From a virus, in the IMG/VR virus record IMGVR_UViG_3300020391_000004, positions 62,001-126,000 of that record: a stretch of DNA of 64,000 nt; one strand, 5' to 3'. Position numbers and translations under genes: made by a program. Below, piece after piece: positions 40,871 to 49,238 of this stretch (position 1 is its first letter; each line of letters opens with the position of its first letter). The notes under the pieces were generated by a model. The model was given only the letters and a program-made list of their open reading frames with translations, had not been told where the DNA came from and did not search any database.

Positions 40871-42106
40871 TTACGCCTCTTTTAAAAAATGATAGTATTC
40901 TCGTTTTCCACCAGCTCTAGCAGGGCCATGGTCAATTTGTTTAAACTTTTCTTTAAATGCAGTAATCATTTTATTTGTATGATCTATGTTATTAGGTCTA
41001 TTTTCTAGCTTCTGCGTTTCATGAACTACAATACCATTAGGTGCTACTATGTCATAATAGTAATCTACTATTTGGTCTTCTGTTAATCCTCCAAAGTCAC
41101 GTAATTGAATACTTACTGCTAAACTAAGTAGTATATCATATTGCTTAGTATTATTTTGCACAAATTCATTAAATGTTTGTTTTATCCACTTTACTGTGTT
41201 AGTATTTGGTAATTCTACATGTGGCTCAACACCTGTAGCACTTTCTACCATAGGTGCTACTAGTTCTGTAATATAACCATCATTACAACCTATATCAACT
41301 AATTTATGATATTCTTTGCATATTTGATCTAGTTTCATATTCTTTACACGATTTATTGCATCATCTATTCCGAAACGTTTTTGATATTTTTTCCATGCTT
41401 CTACATATTTTGGATTTGGTATGTTGTATTGTGTCATTGATTTAAATGCCTCTCTTGGGTTCATTTCTTTCATACGTTTCCATATTTTTTCTTTATGGTC
41501 ACTAGGAGGTATCTTCCTCCACATTTCTTTTTCAAAACTTTCTTTCGGATATTTTAATCCTGTTAATAAAAATTTTCTAAAATTATCTGGATCATATCTA
41601 CTAAACAATTGCTTAACTTTAGGATGCATTGTATCTTCTAAAAATCCTTTTGGATTTGCCATTTCAAAGTCTATCAAATGTAATTCACCATCTTTAATGC
41701 ATAAATTACTTAGCGGTACATCACTGCGAGGATTGTATGCAATAGGGGGTTTTAAGGGTTCCTTATTTAATCCTGCAAAGAAGTATTGTATGTTTGCTTT
41801 TTCAAGTCCATCGCATATACGATTTGCTTGATCTAAGTATAACATAAGATTATGCTCATGCCAAGTACTAAACAAATGTTCTCCACAATTCTCCATTTCC
41901 ACAATCATTTCTTTATCTCTTGCGGCATGTAGTATTGGAAATCCTGGATATCCTTGTAGTCTACGTAAGCACTCTACTTCGCGTTCGTAACATTCACGTA
42001 GTGTGCCACGTGTAGGTTTAACACCTTTTTTACGTAGTCCAAAAAACTTAATTGCTTTTTCAGGACCGATGAATACGCCACTTACTTTGCCAATGGCATA
42101 TCTCAT
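40871..42106 (-). CDS. Kinase-like / methyltransferase fusion
   Basis: 411 residues in two domains. Residues about 1-200 look like a small protein-kinase-fold enzyme: KAIKFFGLRKKG with the ATP Lys, RSDVPLSNLCIKDGELHLIDFEMANP with catalytic Asp-Asn and DFG-like DFE. Residues about 270-411 are a class I methyltransferase: KLVDIGCNDGYITELVAP (motif I), TGVEPH, and YDILLSLAVSIQL. The kinase may act on sugar or lipid A-like heptose, as WaaP does. The fusion suggests linked phosphorylation and methylation at a glycan end. Confidence 0.75.
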   Translation of the reverse strand: MRYAIGKVSGVFIGPEKAIKFFGLRKKGVKPTRGTLRECYEREVECLRRLQGYPGFPILHAARDKEMIVEMENCGEHLFSTWHEHNLMLYLDQANRICDGLEKANIQYFFAGLNKEPLKPPIAYNPRSDVPLSNLCIKDGELHLIDFEMANPKGFLEDTMHPKVKQLFSRYDPDNFRKFLLTGLKYPKESFEKEMWRKIPPSDHKEKIWKRMKEMNPREAFKSMTQYNIPNPKYVEAWKKYQKRFGIDDAINRVKNMKLDQICKEYHKLVDIGCNDGYITELVAPMVESATGVEPHVELPNTNTVKWIKQTFNEFVQNNTKQYDILLSLAVSIQLRDFGGLTEDQIVDYYYDIVAPNGIVVHETQKLENRPNNIDHTNKMITAFKEKFKQIDHGPARAGGKREYYHFLKEA

Positions 42107-42870
42107 CGCTTAATTTCTTTTACTTTCCACATCTTACCATTGCCATTAAATTCGCCAATGATATTGATACTACGTCTACGTTCAGTAGGTTCTATTCTTG
42201 GAGTGACACTGTGTATACTGCCCATAACATTTAAAAACATACAAAAGCTATTTTGCTTATAAGGCACTTGTGTAACTTCCTCATGTACATTGTCCTCTAC
42301 TTGTCTACCTAAACTTTTGTTTACTTGTTTTATTTCGTTTATTTGTCTATGGATTGTAAAGTTTCCGCCTGTTGCATTATCTTCAGGTTTTTTCATATAT
42401 AACAAACCAGCATATATTTCCACAGGATTGTCAACATGCGGTGTTCTACTTGTACCTGTTTGATCTACAGGCTCATGTACAACAAATTGGCAATCAGTTA
42501 CATACTGTCCACTGTTATCTACATCTCTGGTAGTAACATTGTCTGCATTTAGTAAGTATTGATATTGTGGATAAGATTTCATTATGCTTGGTTCGAATAA
42601 TTTAATACATTCTTTGAAATATTCTTGACTCGTATGATATGCAAAAAAATCCTGCCATATGGGCGGAGGTGCTTCAACTGCACATTCTTTACTTTTATAT
42701 CTATAAGTTATACCACCATCATGCGGTGATGTACTACAAACCAAATCCTCTGGAAATGAATCTGCAAGTTCTTTATATAAATTTTCTGGTAGTGCATCTT
42801 CAACACAAACAAAAGGATAAGGGTCTTGTTCTACTACTTTTACATTTTGTATAACGCTAAGATTATTCAT
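42103..42870 (-). CDS. 2-oxoglutarate/Fe(II)-dependent oxygenase-like protein
   Basis: 255 residues. HVDNPVEIYAGLLYMKKPED gives the HxD metal pair and following strand; CMFLNVMGSIHSVTPRIEPTERRRSINIIGE gives the distal His and the Arg that binds 2-oxoglutarate (shown in overlap of two windows). This is the double-stranded beta-helix oxygenase pattern. Likely hydroxylates a glycan or peptide. It overlaps both neighbours. Confidence 0.72.
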   Translation of the reverse strand: MNNLSVIQNVKVVEQDPYPFVCVEDALPENLYKELADSFPEDLVCSTSPHDGGITYRYKSKECAVEAPPPIWQDFFAYHTSQEYFKECIKLFEPSIMKSYPQYQYLLNADNVTTRDVDNSGQYVTDCQFVVHEPVDQTGTSRTPHVDNPVEIYAGLLYMKKPEDNATGGNFTIHRQINEIKQVNKSLGRQVEDNVHEEVTQVPYKQNSFCMFLNVMGSIHSVTPRIEPTERRRSINIIGEFNGNGKMWKVKEIKR

Positions 42871-43279
42871 AATATGTTCCTTGTATACTTTTTATTTCAA
42901 GCATGTTATAATTTGGATCTTCAACAAAAAATGTTTCTTGTTGTGTATCCTTACCTTCAAATCTAATGTAAGGATTATCGTAAAATCCAATAGATGCTTC
43001 AATTTTACTTTTTACTTTTACATATATATCCCATGGTAAATGCACACCAAAATGTGGCACACAGACTGCTCCCATATCAACATTATGTCTTTCTCTAGTT
43101 TCAGACTTCGTAGCTCTTGGTGTAGTTTCATGTAATGTTAATTCATTACCCCAAAAGTCTATATCTTGCCATTTGCCTTCTTCTTTTGGTCCTAGTTCAC
43201 AACCTAATACATCTGTATAAAATGGTAAAGTTGTTTCTAAGTTTCCTCCTTCAATTGCTAAATGAAAGCAATTAGTCAT
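42863..43279 (-). CDS. VOC (glyoxalase/dioxygenase) superfamily protein
   Basis: 138 residues in two beta-alpha-beta modules: FHLAIEGGNLETTLPFYTDVLGCELG at the start (in part) and the second module GVHLPWDIY through FFVEDPNYNMLEIKS. The metal ligands His (FHLAI, FGVHL) and Glu (NMLEIK) are present. Reaction unknown; lyase, isomerase and resistance roles all occur in this family. Overlaps both neighbours by a few bases. Confidence 0.8.
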   Translation of the reverse strand: MTNCFHLAIEGGNLETTLPFYTDVLGCELGPKEEGKWQDIDFWGNELTLHETTPRATKSETRERHNVDMGAVCVPHFGVHLPWDIYVKVKSKIEASIGFYDNPYIRFEGKDTQQETFFVEDPNYNMLEIKSIQGTYYE

Positions 43280-43635
43280 GACTTCTCTCCTAATTGGGTC
43301 CAGTCATCACCGTATCCAATTATACATATACTATCATATGAGGGATGATATTCGGTAATACTAAACGTCTTTGTCTTTATATTTACAAATATCTGTAAAG
43401 GAATGTGTGCTGGAATATCTGATAATCCATCTTTATCACGTACCTTTGTACTTTGTATTCCTGTAATTATAGGTATCTCGCCTTTAGCATGTATGGCTTC
43501 TAATGCTACATCTTTATTTTCACACATAACAGGTTTTTCATTCCATTCGCCTGCTTGTACATTTTTAAACATTCCTAGTCCAAAAATAGCCAAATAAACT
43601 GCCACTAATATTCCTATAGGTAAATATGATCTCAT
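43276..43635 (-). CDS. Exported protein, 119 aa
   Basis: N-terminal signal peptide or anchor (LPIGILVAVYLAIFGLGMF) with a VQA-GEW cleavage-like site. The mature part has two Cys (VMCENKD, DSICIIG). GGGAGAC precedes the start. It lies downstream of the ExbB/ExbD-like pair and may act with it in the periplasm. No family recognised. Confidence 0.6.
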   Translation of the reverse strand: MRSYLPIGILVAVYLAIFGLGMFKNVQAGEWNEKPVMCENKDVALEAIHAKGEIPIITGIQSTKVRDKDGLSDIPAHIPLQIFVNIKTKTFSITEYHPSYDSICIIGYGDDWTQLGEKS

Positions 43636-43647
43636 GTTTTGTCTCCC

Positions 43648-44115
43648 TTATTTTTTTAAAAACTTAGTGTGCGGAAAATCATAGTATATTAGTTCAGTTT
43701 TATCTGTACTTTGTCCATGTCCTTCTTTTTTTGTCTTAAATTGGCCCATCTGTTGAACACCAGTTTCTGATTGACGTTTAGACATTTTTTCAAGTTGTTC
43801 TCTATTTTCCTTTGTATGTTTGATACTATATAATCTTGTGCCTTGCTTATCTAACACTAAAAGTTCAATACTCTTCGAAGTTTCTGTATGATATAGATAT
43901 GACCATTCACCTTTAGGTAAAGCAGGATAAGGTCTTCCAAATATTTTTTCAATATCAATTGTTAAAAATGCAAGAGCAATAAAACTTGCTGGTAGTAAAA
44001 TTATTGCAATCTTCCAATTTACTCTAATCCATATACATATGCATAGTAATAAAATTAGCACAGGCCATCCTATAATATGATATATCCAAGTATCAAACCA
44101 GTCTAGATTAAACAT
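43648..44115 (-). CDS. Membrane protein, 155 aa
   Basis: Two close membrane helices near the N-terminus (IIGWPVLILLLCICIWI, IAIILLPASFIALAFLT) followed by a soluble domain (about 100 aa) with GEWSYLYHTETSKSIEL. It starts at the stop of the ExbD-like gene (TAATG). Topology suggests a periplasmic or cytoplasmic partner of the channel. No family recognised. Confidence 0.6.
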   Translation of the reverse strand: MFNLDWFDTWIYHIIGWPVLILLLCICIWIRVNWKIAIILLPASFIALAFLTIDIEKIFGRPYPALPKGEWSYLYHTETSKSIELLVLDKQGTRLYSIKHTKENREQLEKMSKRQSETGVQQMGQFKTKKEGHGQSTDKTELIYYDFPHTKFLKK

Positions 44116-44726
44116 TACATTGGATCTCCTACCATACTACGATTAATAATCGATATATTATTCTGCCATACTGTTTTTACAATATTTCCTTTATCATCAA
44201 CATAAAAAGCCATAACACCTGCTTCTTGTCCTTTTTTAGATAAAGGTATAATAATGTCTCCTAAATACTTATATCTTTTTACAGTCATAAATCTTACAAT
44301 AACATCAGCAGGCAAAACTCCACCATGTGTTGCATACATATGTAAATTAACGAGATACTTCCCTTCAAATAAATTAGTAAAGTGTACTACTTCTTGATTT
44401 TTAGTATAAACAATTTTTCCTTGAAATGTATCATTTCCTCCACCTATATCATCTTTTTCTAAATGCATACCCGGATGTGTTTTTTTCGTAAAACTTAATA
44501 TATTTCCTTTAGGATCCTTAACCCAAATGTCTACATCTAGTTTACTATTATCATCCCAATCTATTACTAACATTGCTACATCGGGTGGGTCAATTTTTCC
44601 ATCTTCTGCTATTGGATTTATTAATATATAAGCAATAAAAAATAAAAACACAAAACCTACTAGCATATTAAAAAGTAGATCTATAAATCCAAAGGTTGTT
44701 AAGTAACGTTTAGTGTTTCTTGGCAT
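44115..44726 (-). CDS. ExbD/TolR/MotB-like protein with beta domain
   Basis: Start at 44726, with GAAGG upstream. A short basic N-terminus precedes one membrane helix, FIDLLFNMLVGFVFLFFIAY, with a membrane Asp at the place of the proton-binding Asp of ExbD/TolR. The periplasmic part has VIDWDDNSKLDVDIWVKDPKG, like the beta domain of YfaP/DUF2135-type proteins. It follows the ExbB-like gene with overlap, as in genuine exbB-exbD or tolQ-tolR pairs. No peptidoglycan-binding OmpA domain is seen. Confidence 0.65.
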   Translation of the reverse strand: MPRNTKRYLTTFGFIDLLFNMLVGFVFLFFIAYILINPIAEDGKIDPPDVAMLVIDWDDNSKLDVDIWVKDPKGNILSFTKKTHPGMHLEKDDIGGGNDTFQGKIVYTKNQEVVHFTNLFEGKYLVNLHMYATHGGVLPADVIVRFMTVKRYKYLGDIIIPLSKKGQEAGVMAFYVDDKGNIVKTVWQNNISIINRSMVGDPM

Positions 44727-45165
44727 AATGACCTTCATATATCATTAATTGACATTTTAAATTTAAACTACTTCCTAAACCAACTAAAGTGGTTGTTAAA
44801 GCTGTACTCATTCCTGTTGCCATTTGTCCTAATGATTGGGTTAAGGATTCTGTACTAGTTACATCTATTCCTTCAAAGGATGAATATAGCATGATTAAAA
44901 AACCACTTACCGTACCGATAAGACCTAAAGTGATCATGCTTTCAGCAGTAAACCATAGCATCTCGTCATAAACTTCTTTAGGTTTAAATATTTTATATAA
45001 TACAAATGCTGAACTTATTAACCATACTAATATAACTAAAAAACTAATTTTTGTTTTATCAGCATCATATAATGCAGTCCATAAGTCGAACATATGTAAT
45101 ATAAAAAATCCAAAAAAAGTAACTGTTATTAATGCTACCCATTTGTAAAGTAATGATTGCTCCAT
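44710..45165 (-). CDS. ExbB/TolQ/MotA-like proton channel protein
   Basis: 151 residues starting at ATG 45165 (TAATG overlap). Two N-terminal helices are followed by the family core: ITLGLIGTVSGFLIMLYSSF and LGQMATGMSTALTTTLVGLG, matching the GLxGTVxGxxxxF and the A-L-xTT-xxGL helices of MotA/TolQ/ExbB channels. The family's cytoplasmic domain is short. With the ExbD-like gene it forms a minimal ion-driven motor unit. Confidence 0.82.
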   Translation of the reverse strand: MEQSLLYKWVALITVTFFGFFILHMFDLWTALYDADKTKISFLVILVWLISSAFVLYKIFKPKEVYDEMLWFTAESMITLGLIGTVSGFLIMLYSSFEGIDVTSTESLTQSLGQMATGMSTALTTTLVGLGSSLNLKCQLMIYEGHYAKKH

Positions 45166-46067
45166 TATTTGTCCTTCCATTTTATTACACCATTAGACTT
45201 TTGTTGTTGTGCCGCGTCATATTCATGTGGATTTTTTAGTTTTTCTGCACGAATCTGTTGCTTTGTGACTTGTCTTAAATCATGCCAATGCGGATTGCTA
45301 TGATGTGCAAATCCTCCTACTAAGTCGCCTGCAAGGCTTTTTCCAACTTCTTTTCTAAAGCCTTTTAGATGATCCATATAGGCTCCTAGTGGACTGTTTA
45401 TAAAAATATGTCCGCCTTTATCAGGACCTCCAAGGTCATTCATTTGCACACCCATTGATTTAAAATCCTCAATTAGTTCGCCAAATATAAAACTATCGTG
45501 ATATTCTACGTGATTAAATATATCATCACTTTCATATATCCAACGCCATTGATTCATGAATTCATCAAATTTTGAGTGGTGTCTGTTAAACATCATCCAT
45601 CCACATTCTGGCCATGTCCTACGTCCTAAATATGTTGCTAGTTGATCTTCATTTGGTGCTAGACTATGTAGAAAGTCAACATTCATTGGAGTATGTGTTC
45701 TAACATCACCATCACACCAAATAAAAATATCTGTACCACAGTTTTTTGCAAAGTGCCATAGTGCAAAAGTTTTATTTGCAAATCGACTTGCGTCCCATAA
45801 AAAACTTTTTTTACTCTTATCTTTGTTATATCCATGTGCATGTGGATTGTCTTTATGTCGTTCTTGCCATGCCTTAAGATCCGGTAGTGTATTTCTTTGA
45901 TCTAAAATAGTAATGTCATTATTATTAGTTTCAGGTACGTGATCCTCTGCATATATTGTAAGAGGCACCTCTTTGGGCCAGAAATTATTATATCCTTCAA
46001 TAAATGCTTTTCCATATTTTTTGTATCCCGTCTTGTGCCAGGAGGTAAATACTGATAAAGTACGCAT
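45165..46067 (-). CDS. GT-A glycosyltransferase-like protein
   Basis: 300 residues. TDIFIWCDGDVRTHTPM carries a DxD motif, and CGWMMFNRHHSKFDEFM is the acceptor-side helix. FAHHSNPHWHDLRQV near the end supplies His residues. It has a late promoter placed 5 nt before the start. It is translated ahead of the ExbB-like gene, so channel and glycan functions share an mRNA. Confidence 0.7.
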   Translation of the reverse strand: MRTLSVFTSWHKTGYKKYGKAFIEGYNNFWPKEVPLTIYAEDHVPETNNNDITILDQRNTLPDLKAWQERHKDNPHAHGYNKDKSKKSFLWDASRFANKTFALWHFAKNCGTDIFIWCDGDVRTHTPMNVDFLHSLAPNEDQLATYLGRRTWPECGWMMFNRHHSKFDEFMNQWRWIYESDDIFNHVEYHDSFIFGELIEDFKSMGVQMNDLGGPDKGGHIFINSPLGAYMDHLKGFRKEVGKSLAGDLVGGFAHHSNPHWHDLRQVTKQQIRAEKLKNPHEYDAAQQQKSNGVIKWKDK

Positions 46068-46072
46068 ATAAC

Positions 46073-46080
46073 TATTTATA
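46073..46080 (-). promoter_or_regulatory. Late promoter element, leaderless
   Basis: TATAAATA on the minus strand ending 5 nt before the ATG at 46067; no ribosome binding site between. Confidence 0.65.
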
Positions 46081-46095
46081 AGGATTTAATCTGCA

Positions 46096-46950
46096 ATGAA
46101 AATATCTCACTTTCCAAATAATTTACCAAGCAACGCAGACGAAGTTTATCCACAATTAATAGAAGCAATAGGCAAAACAGACGAACTAGTAACCAGTTCG
46201 ATGGATGCTGATGTTGCTCTTATATGGAGTGTACTATGGTATGGCAAGATGGCTGGTAATAAGAGAGTATGGGATCATTATAGAGAACAAAATAAACCTG
46301 TAGTAGTCATTGAGGTAGGGGGCCTTATACGTAATGGTACTTGGAAATTAGGTATAAATGGTATCAACAGAGATGCAGACTTTGCAGTAGAAGACTATAT
46401 GCCTAGCGACAGATTAAGTAAATTTGGAATAGTACTACAACGTTGGAAAGAAGAAGGAGAATATGTATTAATATGCGGTCAACACGGACATAGTCAACAA
46501 TGGATTGGTATGCCAGACATGGATACATATTATAAAAATACTATTACTGAAGTAAGAAAATATACAGACAAACCAATAGTAGTACGTAGTCATCCTCGAT
46601 TTAGAGAAGGATTACATTGGGCATGTGATAGTGAATGGTACAAAAAACAAGGCGTTACGTGGAATATACCTAAGCACATACAACAAACTTATGATAGTTT
46701 TGACTTAGAACATATGTTAAAGCATACTCATTGTACTATAAGTTATAGTAGTAATGCAGGAATTAGTAGTGTAATAGCGGGTGTGCCAGCAATTGTAAGC
46801 GAACATAGTTTGGCATACGAAGTGGGTACTGAAATGAATGAATGGTTAAGTAAACCAGATAGGGCAAATTGGATTAACAAAATGAGTTATATAGAATGGT
46901 TTCCACATGAAATTGGAACACAATGGCTAAGGATAAGGGAAAAACTTTAA
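46096..46950 (+). CDS. KpsS/CDP-glycerol-transferase-like protein (paralogue D)
   Basis: 284 residues. IVVRSHPRFREG supplies the RxHP site, CTISYSSNAGISSVIAGVPA the SN..v..G.P block, and the ending MSYIEWFPHEIGTQWLR matches the end block of the three tandem paralogues on the other strand. AAGGA precedes the start. Coupled (TAATG) to the nucleotidyltransferase-cupin gene. Confidence 0.68.
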   Translation: MKISHFPNNLPSNADEVYPQLIEAIGKTDELVTSSMDADVALIWSVLWYGKMAGNKRVWDHYREQNKPVVVIEVGGLIRNGTWKLGINGINRDADFAVEDYMPSDRLSKFGIVLQRWKEEGEYVLICGQHGHSQQWIGMPDMDTYYKNTITEVRKYTDKPIVVRSHPRFREGLHWACDSEWYKKQGVTWNIPKHIQQTYDSFDLEHMLKHTHCTISYSSNAGISSVIAGVPAIVSEHSLAYEVGTEMNEWLSKPDRANWINKMSYIEWFPHEIGTQWLRIREKL

Positions 46951-47750
46951 TGACAACATGCGTATTAGTTACAGGAGGATTTGATCCATTACATAGTGGA
47001 CATATTGCATATTTTAAAGCAGCTAAAGAATTAGCAAAGTATGGAGGTAAACTGTATGTTGGTGTTAATAGTGATGATTGGTTACAACGTAAAAAAGGTA
47101 GACCGTTTATGCCATTTAAAGAACGTAGCAATATTGTTCAAGAACTAAGTTGTGTAGATAGATGTATTAGTTTTGATGATAACGATGATACTGCTAACGG
47201 AGCAATTCTTAAAATGGTTACACAGTACAACTTTCGTAAAATTATATTTGCAAATGGTGGTGATCGTGTACAAGGTAATTGTCCTGAACACAAAGAGTGG
47301 ATCAAAGATAAAAGGATAGAATTTGCTTATGGTGTAGGTGGAGATAATAAGGCGAATAGTAGTAGTTGGATCTTAAAGGACTGGACTGCTCCTAAAGTTA
47401 CAAGAGAGTGGGGGCATTATAGAAATTTATATAATGGCGATGGCTTTCGTGTAAAAGAATTAGTAATAAATCCAAATAGTAAACTATCAATGCAAAAGCA
47501 TGAAAACAGAAGTGAAACCTGGAATTTAGTATCCGGCACAGCAAAAATATTAACTAGTCATAGGAGCATGCCAATTGATCCAGCAGTGCATACATTACAA
47601 GTACAAAATCCTATAGATATTCCTTTAGGTACTTGGCATCGTGGCTATAATGATAGTAATCAACCAGCACATATAATTGAAATTTGGAAAGGGCCTAGCG
47701 AGTTGCTATCTGAGGAAGATATACGTCGTTGGGATCCATTAGCTAGTTAA
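46950..47750 (+). CDS. Nucleotidyltransferase-cupin fusion
   Basis: 266 residues from ATG 46950 (TAATG overlap). Residues about 1-140 are a cytidylyltransferase-like (RfaE/HldE C-terminal type) domain: VTGGFDPLHSGHIAYFKAAK with the GxxxPxHxGH motif and a late 'DRVQG' loop. Residues about 165-266 are a cupin: KLSMQKHENRSETWNLVSG and DIPLGTWHRGYN, as in mannose-6-phosphate isomerase type II. It may activate a sugar phosphate and isomerise or epimerise it to feed the transferases. Confidence 0.8.
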   Translation: MTTCVLVTGGFDPLHSGHIAYFKAAKELAKYGGKLYVGVNSDDWLQRKKGRPFMPFKERSNIVQELSCVDRCISFDDNDDTANGAILKMVTQYNFRKIIFANGGDRVQGNCPEHKEWIKDKRIEFAYGVGGDNKANSSSWILKDWTAPKVTREWGHYRNLYNGDGFRVKELVINPNSKLSMQKHENRSETWNLVSGTAKILTSHRSMPIDPAVHTLQVQNPIDIPLGTWHRGYNDSNQPAHIIEIWKGPSELLSEEDIRRWDPLAS

Positions 47751-47979
47751 GACTGTGTACTAGATTGTAACATAATCTCGGCGGTAACCACTGTAATAAA
47801 AAAGCATGTAATCTATATCGTAAGTAAGTTTCTTCAACTAATTTTTCATCTACAGTTTTTAGTGTTTTTTTCCAGTAAGGGTATTCAGCGCCAGATAAGA
47901 CTACTTCATAATTTTTTGTTGTTTTCAGTACTTTGACATGTAGGTATTTACATCTTTTATTTTTTAAAATTTTCTTCAC
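47743..47979 (-). CDS. Hypothetical basic protein, 78 aa
   Basis: GTG start at 47979 with GGAGAAG upstream and an AATAAATA late element further up. Lys-rich N-terminus (KKILKNKRCKYLHVKVLK). Converges on the plus-strand fusion gene with 8-nt overlap. Function unknown. Confidence 0.55.
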   Translation of the reverse strand: MKKILKNKRCKYLHVKVLKTTKNYEVVLSGAEYPYWKKTLKTVDEKLVEETYLRYRLHAFLLQWLPPRLCYNLVHSLN

Positions 47980-48007
47980 CTAGCTTCTCCATTAGAAAAT
48001 TTAAATA

Positions 48008-48015
48008 TATTTATT
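48008..48015 (-). promoter_or_regulatory. Late promoter element
   Basis: AATAAATA on the minus strand, 28 nt before the GTG at 47979, with a ribosome binding site in between. Confidence 0.5.
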
Positions 48016-48784
48016 AAGTATGCCACCTATAATCATATACTGTTCCATCTAACCATCTAGTCACTATGCCTTGATCAGACAGTATATTGTTACTCATTAC
48101 TATTTCTTTTAAATTATCGTTAAGTAATCCTAAATCAGCAATTTCGTACCAGGAAGTCTTGTAGTCTAATATATCTCTTTCTTTATATGTTAGCACTTGT
48201 ATTATATCACTATACTTTTCTTTTTGTAAATAAAAATCATTTACGTCGAATCCATTTAATGCTAACAAATACAAAATTTGTGTAACTGTAAAAGTATTGT
48301 AATTTTGTGAAGGAGTATAATTTTGAAATCTATTATGGTACATACTTACTGTACTTGGTACACATAAATATAACATACTACCTATAGACATTGATTTATT
48401 AACACGCCCTAGGAATTCTAAGGGACTATATATATGTTGCATTAGATTATGACACCAAACCACATCAAAAGGTACACTCCAAATTGTATCACTTGTATTA
48501 AAATCGTGGCTCTTATACTGTATATTTTTGCGACTTGGCACATTGTTTTTCGTATGTAAATCAAAACCTACACAATTAAAATTTAGTTTTGGACCCGGAG
48601 TTCCGTCTTCTTCCCACGTATGCATATTAGCCCAAAACTCAAGGTCTTGTCCATTTCCACAACCAAAGTCAGCCATATGTTTTATACTTACTTTAAAGTC
48701 ATCAAATTGATCTAGTAAATTTAATGCATTTAGACTATGTTGATGACTTAGTTTGTTATCCCAATTTGCTACTTGATTAGTCAA
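48014..48784 (-). CDS. Class I SAM-dependent methyltransferase
   Basis: 256 residues. MADFGCGNGQDLEFWA is motif I, FNCVGFDLHTKN motif II, PFDVVWCHNLMQHIYSP motif IV-V, and SMLYLCVPST the following strand. Typical of small-molecule or glycan methyltransferases. It lies between the glycan cassette and UvsY and overlaps uvsY by 8 nt. Confidence 0.82.
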   Translation of the reverse strand: MTNQVANWDNKLSHQHSLNALNLLDQFDDFKVSIKHMADFGCGNGQDLEFWANMHTWEEDGTPGPKLNFNCVGFDLHTKNNVPSRKNIQYKSHDFNTSDTIWSVPFDVVWCHNLMQHIYSPLEFLGRVNKSMSIGSMLYLCVPSTVSMYHNRFQNYTPSQNYNTFTVTQILYLLALNGFDVNDFYLQKEKYSDIIQVLTYKERDILDYKTSWYEIADLGLLNDNLKEIVMSNNILSDQGIVTRWLDGTVYDYRWHT

Positions 48785-49238
48785 TTCGAATATCTTCCAT
48801 ACCAGCAGTACGTAATCTTACTACGTGACCCATTTGCCATTGTTTAGTATCTAAGCCTTTCATTATGCCTAACCATCTATTCCTTAGTAGTGCAACTTCA
48901 TTAATTATAGTTTCAAAGTCAATTACTTCGTCTTCTCCGTCCACATACTTTTCTGCGTCTCGGCTAGTCAATGCACGAGCATATCCTTCTAAATATTTTT
49001 GAAAATGCTTCCGCCTTATCTTACGTAATTGTATATTTAAAAAATTAAGCACTGCTTCTATTTCTTGTAACTGATTAAATCTATGTTCTGTAATACCAGG
49101 CAACGCAGTAATATTTTTTTCTACGATCCCTTTAACATTGCATTCACGTTTTGCTTCTTCCAATTCGCTTTCATAGAAGTTTATAAAGCCTGGTATATCA
49201 GCAATATTATTTACAACTCTATTGTACCACTGGCTCAA
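48777..49238 (-). CDS. uvsY: Recombination mediator UvsY
   Basis: 153 residues, helical, with many basic residues (LRKIRRKHFQKYLEGYARAL) and a C-terminal ALLRNRWLGIMKGLDTKQW-type amphipathic segment. Length, the helical layout and the position next to uvsX match T4-like UvsY, which loads UvsX on gp32-covered ssDNA. I recognise the pattern from marine T4-like phages. Confidence 0.7.
   Translation of the reverse strand: MSQWYNRVVNNIADIPGFINFYESELEEAKRECNVKGIVEKNITALPGITEHRFNQLQEIEAVLNFLNIQLRKIRRKHFQKYLEGYARALTSRDAEKYVDGEDEVIDFETIINEVALLRNRWLGIMKGLDTKQWQMGHVVRLRTAGMEDIRID

Noticed and set aside
43276-45165. Zorya-type defence system
   Set aside because: Only the MotAB-like pair is similar; no helicase or nuclease effector (ZorC-E) is adjacent, and the channel proteins are short like ExbBD.
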